Positions 1 through 7,766 of a DNA stretch of 64,000 bases are shown one piece after another. A program made the position numbers and the translations under genes. Source of the stretch: Helicobacter pylori_CU (GTDB taxonomy: Bacteria; Campylobacterota; Campylobacteria; Campylobacterales; Helicobacteraceae); contig NC_017733.1 of assembly GCF_000259235.1 (NCBI RefSeq), positions 62,001 to 126,000 on the forward strand, given 5' to 3'. The notes under the pieces are model-generated. The model was given only the letters and a program-made list of their open reading frames with translations. It made no database searches and was not told the origin of the DNA. Position 1 is the stretch's first letter, and each line of letters begins with the position of its first letter.

Positions 1-2
1 TT

Positions 3-1088
3 ATCCCTCCTTTTAAATTAGGCGCTGAAGCTTGTGAAAAGGGCTTAAACCTTATGGAAGACAATATAGAAAGATGGGCATACAATGTAAGGTTATTAGA
101 ACAAATGCTTGAAATCTACTCCACTCAAGCCAAAGCGAGCGCGGATCTTGTGAATCAGGCTTGGGAGGTCGTTAAAAAGAGGTTGCATTTTTATACCGAT
201 AAACATCAGGAATTTATCAGGCGTTTGAAACAAGCGAGCGACGCAATAGATAACGAATACAACTTTCCAACCCCAGGCGTTTTATTGGAATACGATTTTG
301 AACGGCCTGCTATCTCTTATACCCCTAAAAAAAGCGTTTTTAATGAGCGCTTGAAAGATTTGAGGGAAAATTTTAGCGCTTCTTTATACGCTGATTTGAA
401 AGACAAGATCAATGCTTTCTCTAAGAAGGATCGCGCTAAAGCCTCTAAAGAGCTAGAAGGGGATTTGATGAGCGTTGATTTTGAGAGCTTGACTTTAGCC
501 AAAAAGAATTGCGTTAAAAACTTTAAGAAAGCTTTAGAGGGTTTTACAGAAAAAATCAAAAAATCCCCTAACGATTCAAACGCTATCAATGAAGCTTTTG
601 ATAATTTAGAAACAGAGTTGGAGCGTGCTACAGAAAATTTGAGTCAAAAAATCGATCCCGTTTTAGAACGGAATGAAAATTATACGCAAAAAGCGTTGGA
701 GTATAGAGAGTTTTTAGAAATCCGTAAAGAGGACTTTATTGTAGATGAAAAAAACCCCTACCCTGATGAGGTCAGATTCAATGCGTTGCGTTTAGCGGAG
801 TTTGATAGCATTTTTAGTGCCATTGCGCCTTTAGAAGATTTAAATAAAACTGCATGCGCTCATCATGCCCTAAAGGCTTTACAAGCCGCGCTTAAAGACA
901 ACGATTTGGGCTTTGATGCGGCAGAGTTGGAACAAATCGCAAAAGGATTCATCCCTAGGGGCTATTTGTGGCACTTTGACGCGAATGTTTTAGGGAATGT
1001 GGCGTTGGTGAGAGAAGAGTTATTACTAGGCGTGAAACACACGAAAGGATATTCACTATGGACAGAATTTCTACAGAAACAGAATTGA
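3..1088 (+). CDS. Toxin-like helical protein with C-terminal HNH/Endo VII-type segment (5' end outside window)
   Basis: The reading frame is open from base 3 to the stop at 1086-1088, so the ATG at 54 may be internal and the gene probably starts upstream of the window. The first 250 or so residues are charged and helical. The C-terminus reads GYLWHFDANVLGN, then VKHTKGYSLW. This matches the shape of the WHH/LHH/colicin-DNase nuclease toxins of the HNH/Endo VII superfamily (Trp-His-His, a hydrophobic stretch, then His-Thr-Gly-Gly). The second His of the WHH pair is Phe here, and the later Leu-His pair is missing, so catalysis may be lost. The stop lies inside the next gene, a SUKH immunity-like protein, which is the usual arrangement of a polymorphic toxin and its immunity gene. 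The nuclease call is inferred from motif shape, without a profile search. Confidence is high for the gene and moderate for function. Confidence 0.62.
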   Translation: MPPFKLGAEACEKGLNLMEDNIERWAYNVRLLEQMLEIYSTQAKASADLVNQAWEVVKKRLHFYTDKHQEFIRRLKQASDAIDNEYNFPTPGVLLEYDFERPAISYTPKKSVFNERLKDLRENFSASLYADLKDKINAFSKKDRAKASKELEGDLMSVDFESLTLAKKNCVKNFKKALEGFTEKIKKSPNDSNAINEAFDNLETELERATENLSQKIDPVLERNENYTQKALEYREFLEIRKEDFIVDEKNPYPDEVRFNALRLAEFDSIFSAIAPLEDLNKTACAHHALKALQAALKDNDLGFDAAELEQIAKGFIPRGYLWHFDANVLGNVALVREELLLGVKHTKGYSLWTEFLQKQN

Positions 1089-1432
1089 ATTGGGAATTTG
1101 TAGAGCCGCTCAATGAGAATGCGTTGAACGGGTTAGAAGAGCGGTTGAAAATAGGCTTGAGCGATGCGTTTAAGGACTTCATCAAACGATCAAACTATGG
1201 TTTTAGCCAATTGCGTTATTTCATGGTGGGCAATGAATCCTACACATTCAAGCATGTTTTGAACTTCAACTTAGAGAGCTTGTTTATTGATTTCATGCAG
1301 AGCTTGAAAGAATGGTTAGAGCCTGAAGAAATCGTCTTTGCTAATGACGGGTATGGGGGTATTATCTTTGGAATACGACATGCGCTGTTGCATCTTAAAA
1401 TGTTTTTAAAAAAACTGGAATCAAGGGGTTAA
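1058..1432 (+). CDS. SMI1/KNR4 (SUKH) family immunity-like protein
   Basis: This 124-residue cytoplasmic protein starts inside the preceding toxin-like gene, at an ATG about 8 nt after AAGGAT. It shows the SUKH layout: an N-terminal Trp, a Leu-rich helix around residues 20-45 ending in FIKRSN, and near residue 98 the segment PEEIVFANDGYGG, which corresponds to the family's Ile-Phe-Ala-x-Asp-Gly-x-Gly-Asn turn. SUKH proteins commonly neutralise nuclease toxins encoded just upstream. The last 24 residues do not look like the usual SUKH ending. Shifting by one base in the G5 run at 1355-1359 gives GYYLWNT, which fits the family better, so the C-terminus may be frameshifted. The next gene starts 1 nt after the stop. 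Confidence 0.65.
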   Translation: MDRISTETELNWEFVEPLNENALNGLEERLKIGLSDAFKDFIKRSNYGFSQLRYFMVGNESYTFKHVLNFNLESLFIDFMQSLKEWLEPEEIVFANDGYGGIIFGIRHALLHLKMFLKKLESRG

Positions 1433-1433
1433 A

Positions 1434-1781
1434 ATGTTTTCTCATAAAGTTTTTTTGGAGGGTTGCACCAATAAATTAAGAAAGATTTGCGATGAATTTG
1501 TAGAAAACGCCATGCAAGATGATTTAGGGCAGAAACTTAAAAGTGAGGCGCTAGAGGAGATGCTAAAAATCGCGCATGATTTAGAAAATTTAGAGCAGGA
1601 AACTCAATACGAAATGAGAAAAAGCGACGAGCAACTTGAAGAAGCCAAGCGTTTGGAGAAGCAAATTCATATGAATTTCCATTCACCAAGCGAGATCGAT
1701 AGGCTTATGCGTGAAGCCAAAGAGCATGAAAGAGAAGCCAAGAGGCGCTATGATGAATATCTTAAGGATAAAAATGATTGA
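1434..1781 (+). CDS. Small coiled-coil protein of unknown function
   Basis: This 115-residue protein is dominated by Glu, Lys, Arg and Leu. Residues 35-110 should form an almost continuous amphipathic helix or coiled coil. There is no signal peptide or membrane segment, and I recognise no domain. It starts 1 nt after the SUKH gene and its stop overlaps the start of the FtsK-like ATPase gene by 8 nt, so it is translationally linked to both. In this setting it could be a structural or adaptor part of the putative secretion or conflict locus, but that is inference from position only. Confidence 0.6.
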   Translation: MFSHKVFLEGCTNKLRKICDEFVENAMQDDLGQKLKSEALEEMLKIAHDLENLEQETQYEMRKSDEQLEEAKRLEKQIHMNFHSPSEIDRLMREAKEHEREAKRRYDEYLKDKND

Positions 1782-2883
1782 TGCGGGTAATTTATTAAAA
1801 GAACTGGACGACGCCTTAGATAAAGTTGTTGCTAAAAAAGAGCCAGAGAGTTTTCTCAAGCCGATCGTCTCACAAATAGAGGACTATCAAAAGAGTATCA
1901 GGCAAGTTCAAGCGCAATTCACAGACGCGCCACAATTCAATGAAACGACCACTTACCCACAATTTTTAAGCTGTGGTTTATTGCATGTTAGGGGCAAAAA
2001 TGGCGCTAACATGGAATTTTTATTGCCTAAAGTTTATCCTTTCCCCCCTAAAAGCTTGTATATAGAGCATGAAAAAGACGGGCAGTTTTTGAGAGAAATG
2101 CTCATGCGCTTACTCTCCAGCGCACCTTTAGTGCAACTGGAAGTGATTTTGATTGATGCGTTGAGCTTGGGGGGTATTTTCAATCTGGCCAGAAGGCTTT
2201 TAAATAAAGACAATGATTTTATTTACCAGCAAAGGATTTTGACCGAAAGCAAGGAAATAGAAGAAGCCCTAAAGCATTTGTATGAATATTTAAAGGTTAA
2301 TTTGCAAGAAAAATTAGCCGGTTATAAAGATTTTGCGCATTATAATGAAAAAGCCACAGACCGCTTGCCTTTAAAAGCGCTTTTTTTAAGTGGGGTAGAT
2401 GCTCTGAGTAAAGACGCGCTTTATTATTTGGAAAAAATCATGCGTTTTGGCTCTAAAAATGGGGTTTTGAGCTTTGTCAATTTGGAGAGCGAAAAAAATA
2501 ATAAATCCGCAGAAGATTTGAAACGCTATGCGGAGTTTTTTAAAGACAGGACAAGTTTTGAACGCTTAAAATATCTTAGCGTAGAAGTGATCAATGATCA
2601 TGGTATTAAATCCCAGCACATGCAAGACTTCGCTGATAAAATTAAAGCGTATTACGAGAAAAAGAAAGCAGTTAAAAGGGAATTGAAAGACTTACAAAAA
2701 GACGAAAAATTTTGGATTGAAAGCTCTCAGCTTAAAGTGTCTGTGCCGGTGGGGTGGGATATTAACCACAAAGAGGTGTGTTTTGAGATCGGTGAAGCGC
2801 AAAACCACACGCTCATTTGCGGGCGCAGTGGGAGCGGGAAATCCAATTTCTCGATCCCGATGAAGTCCAACTCTTTTTATTAG
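1774..2883 (+). pseudogene. FtsK/SpoIIIE (EssC-like) ATPase, N-terminal fragment
   Basis: This is the 5' part of a gene matching HP0066 of strain 26695 by position. I chose ATG 1774, behind TAAGGA and overlapping the previous stop, rather than the upstream GTG at 1711. The fragment (369 residues) has a helical N-terminus, a Walker-less FtsK-like domain (GLLHVRGKN at about 72, then LEVILIDALSLGG), and the start of the active domain: VPVGWD, then the intact Walker A GRSGSGKS near its end. Directly after GKSNF the frame changes and ends 11 codons later. Family members continue here with a helix of about 15 residues and then a DEVQLFLLDYK segment. That segment is present in another frame a few bases on, so a small out-of-frame deletion around 2843-2852 has split the gene. 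Confidence 0.72.
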
Positions 2884-4163
2884 ACTATAAAGAGAGGGTG
2901 GAATTTAACGCATACACAAATCCGATTTTAGAGCATGCGAGGTTGGTGAGCGTGGCGAGTTCGGTCTCTTATGGCATCACTTTCTTGAAATGGCTTTGTG
3001 ATGAAATACAAAAAAGAGCCGAGCTGTTCAAGCAGTTTAAGGTGAAAGATTTAAGCGATTACCGCAAACATGAAAAAATGGCTAGATTGATTGTAGTGAT
3101 TGATGAATTTCAGGTGCTTTTTAGCGATAAATCCACTCAAGTGAAAGGGAGCGTGGAACGATCTTTAAACACTCTGCTTAAAAAGGGCCGCAGCTATGGG
3201 GTGCATCTAGTTTTAGCCACTCAAACCATGCGCAACATTGGCATCAGTGATAGCATTAAGGGTCAAATCGCCAACCGCATCGCTTTGCCTATGGATGCAG
3301 AAGACAGCAGTAGTGTTTTGGGCGATGATGCGGCTTGTGAGCTTGTCAGGCCAGAAGGCATTTTCAACAACAACGGAGGGAATAGAAAATACCACACCAA
3401 GATGAGTATCCCTAAAGCCCCTGATGATTTCAAATCTTTTCTCACAAAAATACACGCTGAATTTAACCAAAGAAACCTCGCACCCATAGATCGTAAAATC
3501 TATAATGGCGAGACGGCTTTAAAAATGCCCAACACCCTTAAGGCTAATGAAATGCGTTTGCATCTGGGCAAAAAAGCGGATTATGAGCAAAAGGACCTGA
3601 TAGTGGAGTTTGAAAGTAACGAATCGCATTTGTTGGTGGTGAGCCAAGATTTAAACGCTCGCATCGCTTTAATGAAACTCTTATTCCAAAACATTAAGAG
3701 CGCGAACAAAGAATTGGTTTTTTGCAATAAAGAAAAACGCTTGATAAGGTTTTTTGATGCGCCAAAAGAATACGGCATCACGCCTGTAGAAAATATCTTA
3801 AGCGTTTTAGACACCGCTATGAACCCTAATAGCGCGCTTGTGATAGACAATCTCAACGAAGCGAAAGAATTGCACGACAAAGTAGGGGCGGAAAAATTAA
3901 AATCGTTTTTAGAAAAAGCCATAGACAACGAGCAGTATTGCGTCATTTTTGCGCATGACTTTAGGCAAATTAAAAGTAATTACCATTTTGACAAGTTAAA
4001 AGAATTGTTAAACCACCACTTCAAGCAATGCCTAGCCTTTAGGTGCAATGGGGAAAACTTGAACGCCCTCCAAAGTGGTTTATCTTCACCAAGCAATTTC
4101 AACGCGCTATTGATAGAGCTTTCCAAAGACAGCTATACTGAATTCAGGCCTTTTAGCTTATAG
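2817..4163 (+). pseudogene. FtsK/SpoIIIE (EssC-like) ATPase, C-terminal fragment
   Basis: This is the 3' part of the split ATPase. The frame can be read from a TTG at 2817, but that start lies inside the Walker A coding region and has no ribosome site, so independent translation is doubtful. It resumes with DEVQLFLLDYKERVEF (family members usually have Gly where Arg stands here). It then carries the Walker B LIVVIDEF at about residue 100, a GRSYGVHLVLATQT segment and RIALPMDAEDS, all typical of FtsK/EssC motor domains. A third, weaker ATPase-like domain follows (ESNESHLLVVS, ALVIDNL). The encoded motor is probably inactive in this strain unless the two fragments complement each other. The gene ends about 100 nt from convergent ureH. 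Confidence 0.7.
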
Positions 4164-4168
4164 GATCA

Positions 4169-4229
4169 AAAAGGGGGGTTAAAAAAAGAGAGTTAAAAAA
4201 AGGGAGTTAAAAAAAGGGGGGGTTAAAAA
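4169..4229. repeat. Degenerate 14-16 bp purine tandem repeat
   Basis: Four units of the form A5-(purine)4-8-TTAA lie in tandem between the convergent ends of the ATPase gene and ureH. They contain a G6 run (4173-4178) and a G7 run (4214-4220). This small repeat lies outside coding sequence and is likely to vary in copy number between strains. No terminator hairpin was evident in it. Confidence 0.6.
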
Positions 4230-4261
4230 GACTAAAGGGATTTAATCTTTTTAAAGCGCTT

Positions 4262-5059
4262 TCAAACCTTTTGCGTGGTGGTTTGCGTGGTGAAACGAGC
4301 GATTTTTTCTCTTAAATGCAACAAGGGTTCTGAGCCTTTCGCTAAAGCTTTCATGCATAAATGAGAACTAGCAATCTCGCTCACGGCCCCATCCACTCCT
4401 TCGCTTTCTTCAATCAATTCTCGCACGCCAGAGAGCTCTATGGGGCAATTGACAAGCACCAAATTCAAATAATGCGTGTAGCCATCAAACATGCACATAT
4501 TATTCATGTCGGTGGTTTTGGGATCTAAAATCGTATTATCATAATAGATAGGTTTCTCATCTTGTAAAATAGCGATTTTGGTGTGCAAGCGGTTGAATTG
4601 GAACAACTCATTACGCGCCACTCGCCCGGCGACAATGATTTCACTATAGAGCAATTGAGAGCTAGAGTGTAGAGAAATCGTGGTATTGCCCTTAAAATGC
4701 GCGTTTTCAAAGGGGATTAACGGGAAAGGCGCGAAGTCTAAAAAAGCGTTTTCCCCCACAACAATATGCATGTCTCTGCTGGCAAACCCGTCTTCAGTGT
4801 TATGGATTTTTTCAAAGGATTGCGAAGTGATCCTTAGCTTGCAATTTTGACCGATGCTTAATTGCATGTCTTGCGCATCGCCTTTCATTAAGCCAGGGCT
4901 TACCGCTAAAAGCATGATTTCAGCTAAATCGTCTTTAGGGTAAAAGGGCGCCATGAGCTTAAAGGGGGGCGTGAAAAAATTGTCTTCAATCACGCACCGC
5001 CCGTCAGCCCCTATTTTGGTTTTTAACCTGAGCTTGGATTCTTGAGCGTAAGTGTTCAT
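4262..5059 (-). CDS. ureH: Urease accessory protein UreH (UreD homologue)
   Basis: UreH is the scaffold that binds apo-urease and recruits UreF and UreG for nickel insertion in the cytoplasm. The protein is 265 residues, the normal H. pylori length, when started at ATG 5059, which forms a TGATG overlap with the ureG stop. The upstream in-frame extension to 5092 lies within ureG and is not used. Recognisable stretches include FTPPFKLMAPFYP, the region around NTEDGFASRDMH, and the C-terminal SGVRE segment. It is the last gene of the ure cluster, transcribed ureA to ureH, so its expression should follow ureI-ureE-ureF-ureG. Confidence 0.97.
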   Translation of the reverse strand: MNTYAQESKLRLKTKIGADGRCVIEDNFFTPPFKLMAPFYPKDDLAEIMLLAVSPGLMKGDAQDMQLSIGQNCKLRITSQSFEKIHNTEDGFASRDMHIVVGENAFLDFAPFPLIPFENAHFKGNTTISLHSSSQLLYSEIIVAGRVARNELFQFNRLHTKIAILQDEKPIYYDNTILDPKTTDMNNMCMFDGYTHYLNLVLVNCPIELSGVRELIEESEGVDGAVSEIASSHLCMKALAKGSEPLLHLREKIARFTTQTTTQKV

Positions 5060-5658
5060 CAATCTTCCAATAAAGCGTTGTGCTTGATCCAAGCGATCAC
5101 ATCATCTAGGCCTTCTTTAGCACGGATATTCGTAAAAATAAAGGGCTTTTCGCCGCGCATTTTTTTAGAATCCCTTTCCATGACTTTCAAGTCCGCTCCC
5201 ACATAGGGGGCTAAGTCAATCTTATTGATGACAAGCAAGTCTGAGCGCGTGATTCCTGGCCCGCCTTTCCTAGGGATTTTATCGCCCTCAGCCACATCAA
5301 TCACAAAGATCGTAAAGTCCGCTAGCTCTGGGTTGAAAGTCGCTGAAAGGTTATCGCCTCCGCTTTCAATCAAAAGCAGTTCCAAATTAGGGAAACGCTC
5401 ATGCATTTCTTCTACCGCTTCTAAATTCATAGAAGCGTCTTCTCTAATGGCGGTGTGCGGACAGCCCCCTGTTTCTACGCCAATAATCCTCTCTCGTGGC
5501 ATCACCGAATTTTTACACATAAACTCTGCGTCTTCTTTAGTGTAAATATCATTAGTGATAACTGCCATGTCATAATCCTTTGACATGTGGCGCGTTAAAG
5601 CTTCAATCAAGGCGGTTTTACCGCTTCCTACAGGACCACAAACTCCAATTTTTACCAT
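5059..5658 (-). CDS. ureG: Urease accessory GTPase UreG
   Basis: UreG is a SIMIBI-class GTPase that carries nickel to urease and couples GTP hydrolysis to metallocentre assembly. The 199-residue protein starts with a P-loop, GPVGSGKTAL, and has the nickel-binding Cys-Pro-His at residues 66-68 (ETGGCPHTAI), the switch-region ESGGDNLSA, and the guanine-specificity NKIDL. It overlaps ureH by one base and lies 28 nt after ureF. Length and motifs are fully typical. Confidence 0.98.
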   Translation of the reverse strand: MVKIGVCGPVGSGKTALIEALTRHMSKDYDMAVITNDIYTKEDAEFMCKNSVMPRERIIGVETGGCPHTAIREDASMNLEAVEEMHERFPNLELLLIESGGDNLSATFNPELADFTIFVIDVAEGDKIPRKGGPGITRSDLLVINKIDLAPYVGADLKVMERDSKKMRGEKPFIFTNIRAKEGLDDVIAWIKHNALLED

Positions 5659-5686
5659 AAAATTCCTTTCAATTTGAGATTAAAAT

Positions 5687-6451
5687 TCAAGACATATAAA
5701 GGCGCGAGTATAAACTCTCATGCTGCATCGCCTTAATGTCGTTTTGAACGCTTGCCGCGCACAAGTGGCTTTCGTCTAGTTCTAGGGTTTTTTCTATGAG
5801 CTGGTTGAAAGGGCTTTGCAAGCTCAATAAGATTTTTTGCCCGTCGTTTTGAGATAGTGGGACGCTTTTAACGCAGTTGATCACCATGTTAGAAGTTTGC
5901 GCATAAAGATAATGCCTTAAAGCCTTTTTCAATTCCATATTCAAACTCGCCGCAAAAACGCCATAGCTAGTGGCATGGGTGGGATCTTTGGTTTGTTGAG
6001 CGTAAGTGTTAAAAAATGCACCCATGTCTAATTCGTTCATGGCTTGTAAGGTTTTAATGAAACGATTGCCTAGCTTTTGATTGGCTAATCGTAATTCCAT
6101 GGGGCTTGTGGATAGCCTAATCATTTCTTCAATCCCTAAGATTTTTTTTAAATCCTGTTGGAGGGTGCTTTCATAGGTGAGTTTCAAACTCAGCATTTCC
6201 GTGTAAAGGAACTGGCTAGAGAGATTGGCTTTTAAATACTCTAAAGCGCTTTCTTTATGGGTAACCTTTTTTTGCTGGATGTAAGTTTCTAGCCCAAAAG
6301 AATGCGTGTAAGAGCCAATAGGGAACACCGCATCATTGACTTGCAGAATCAGAAATTCATTATCCACATGAGCATTATTGTCTGTCTTTGGAGTTTTTGG
6401 GGGCATACCCACGCTTTTTTCAGTGCTTTTCACGCTTTTTCCTTTATCCAT
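5687..6451 (-). CDS. ureF: Urease accessory protein UreF
   Basis: UreF is an all-helical protein that binds UreH and activates the UreG GTPase during urease maturation. It has 254 residues, as expected for H. pylori, with the polar N-terminal tail seen in this species (to about residue 25), then the conserved FPIGSYTHSFGLE and the Ser/Tyr-rich C-terminus ESLYSRLYMS, which contributes to UreH contact in the known complex. ureE lies 22 nt upstream in the same operon. Confidence 0.97.
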   Translation of the reverse strand: MDKGKSVKSTEKSVGMPPKTPKTDNNAHVDNEFLILQVNDAVFPIGSYTHSFGLETYIQQKKVTHKESALEYLKANLSSQFLYTEMLSLKLTYESTLQQDLKKILGIEEMIRLSTSPMELRLANQKLGNRFIKTLQAMNELDMGAFFNTYAQQTKDPTHATSYGVFAASLNMELKKALRHYLYAQTSNMVINCVKSVPLSQNDGQKILLSLQSPFNQLIEKTLELDESHLCAASVQNDIKAMQHESLYSRLYMS

Positions 6452-6473
6452 TTGTTATTTTTCTATTTCTTTT

Positions 6474-6986
6474 CTATTTTACGACCACTTTAAAATCGCT
6501 CGCTAGTGAGACCTTAAAATTAGGCTCACTATGGGGCATGCTCACGGTTAAGCGTTCTTTGGAATCCAGTTTTGAACTTAAAACACGATTTTGAACCCCT
6601 AGCTTTTCTAGTAACGCTAGCGTGGGCTTTTCAAATGGTGTTTTAAATTCAAATTGAGACTCGCCATAGTATAAAGCCGCATGGCGGTTCCCTATTTCGT
6701 AGCATATTTTTGCTACTTCTGCCACGCTCTTGGCTTGGATGTGAATGACTTCAGAATCCAAGATATTAACGGCGATAATTTCCTTCTCTTCTTTAAATAA
6801 AATATCCCCTTGAGAGAGACCCAACTTGGGAGCGTCTTTAAGGCGTATAGCTATGTCTTTGCCTTTTCTGGTTTTAAAACGAGCGATTTTTTTCCTCGTT
6901 TCAAACCATTCCAAATCCACATAATCCACGCTGAAATCCAAGGGGTTTAAATCCCTTAGATTGCCAACTAAACGCTCTATGATCAT
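6474..6986 (-). CDS. ureE: Urease accessory nickel metallochaperone UreE
   Basis: UreE is a dimeric cytoplasmic nickel carrier that hands Ni to UreG. The 170-residue protein shows the N-terminal peptide-binding domain and a C-terminal metal-binding domain with GNRHAALYYGE around residue 100, whose His is the inter-subunit nickel ligand. It lacks the long His-rich tail of Klebsiella UreE, as is normal for H. pylori. The ATG follows the ureI stop by 1 nt, so the two are co-translated. Confidence 0.97.
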   Translation of the reverse strand: MIIERLVGNLRDLNPLDFSVDYVDLEWFETRKKIARFKTRKGKDIAIRLKDAPKLGLSQGDILFKEEKEIIAVNILDSEVIHIQAKSVAEVAKICYEIGNRHAALYYGESQFEFKTPFEKPTLALLEKLGVQNRVLSSKLDSKERLTVSMPHSEPNFKVSLASDFKVVVK

Positions 6987-6987
6987 C

Positions 6988-7575
6988 TCACACCCAGTGT
7001 TGGATAAAGAGTAACCAAGCAGGGATCCAAGCGGTTAAAATACCCTCAATGATAGCAAGCCATGGAGTGAATTTCCCTAAAGGGATTTTCAAGATGTTTT
7101 CAATGAAAGCGGTAAGCCACAAAACACCCCAAGCCAACCAAATGATTGCCCACCAATCGCCTTCAGTGATGCCTAACACTTTGTGGTCATCAAGCATATC
7201 GCTATAGTGGGATAAAATCGCAGCAGGAACAGTGTTGATCGCTACGAATAAGCTATACCAAGAATAAGGCCTCCAATCCAAACCAAAAGTGTGGTTGATA
7301 GCCGCATACAAGTAGGTAAAACCAAACAATAACCCAGTCGCTGGCCCATAGAAATTGGTCAAATGGTGCGATACTTGAGCAATATCTTCTGCGCCTTCTA
7401 CAGGGGCTGTAGGGTTGAGCGCGGAATAAGTGATGACCACCACATTACAAATAATGGAAAGTCCGCCCACAAAAAAGTTCATCACCGCGGTGCTTTTAGG
7501 ATCGACTTTGGTTAATCCGCAAATCCCATTGCTGATTAAAACAATCCCAACATATAACAATACAAGTCCTAGCAT
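6988..7575 (-). CDS. ureI: Acid-activated urea channel UreI
   Basis: UreI is an inner-membrane, proton-gated urea channel that feeds cytoplasmic urease at low periplasmic pH. I used ATG 7575, behind GGAAGGATAAGG, which gives the usual 195 residues. A longer reading to 7596 adds seven residues without a better ribosome site. Six hydrophobic spans are visible, the first beginning MLGLVLLYVG. The periplasmic AILSHYSDM carries the His linked to acid gating (His123 in the literature), and further periplasmic His and acidic residues are present. The AmiS/UreI family is compact and this copy is full length. Confidence 0.98.
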   Translation of the reverse strand: MLGLVLLYVGIVLISNGICGLTKVDPKSTAVMNFFVGGLSIICNVVVITYSALNPTAPVEGAEDIAQVSHHLTNFYGPATGLLFGFTYLYAAINHTFGLDWRPYSWYSLFVAINTVPAAILSHYSDMLDDHKVLGITEGDWWAIIWLAWGVLWLTAFIENILKIPLGKFTPWLAIIEGILTAWIPAWLLFIQHWV

Positions 7576-7743
7576 TGCCTTATCCTTCCAAAACAAAATT
7601 TTTACAACAAATGCACCTTACGAATAACCTTTGTTGCTTGAGTTAATCATAAAGAAAAATAGTAAATTGACAAAAAATAAAAACAAAAAAAGCCCCCAAT
7701 TTTTTGATAAACAAAAAATCAGAGAGCTTAAAAATAAGGATTA

Positions 7744-7758
7744 AGGAGCGTTGCTCCT
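7744..7758 (-). terminator. Hairpin just after ureB (possible attenuator or processing site)
   Basis: A perfect 6-bp stem (AGGAGC / GCTCCT) with a 3-nt loop starts about 8 nt after the ureB stop on the minus strand. It is not followed by a long U-run, so it is a weak terminator at best. It sits between ureAB and ureIEFGH, where published work describes differential mRNA processing at different pH. Its role here is inferred from position. Confidence 0.4.
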
Positions 7759-7766
7759 AAAAAATC

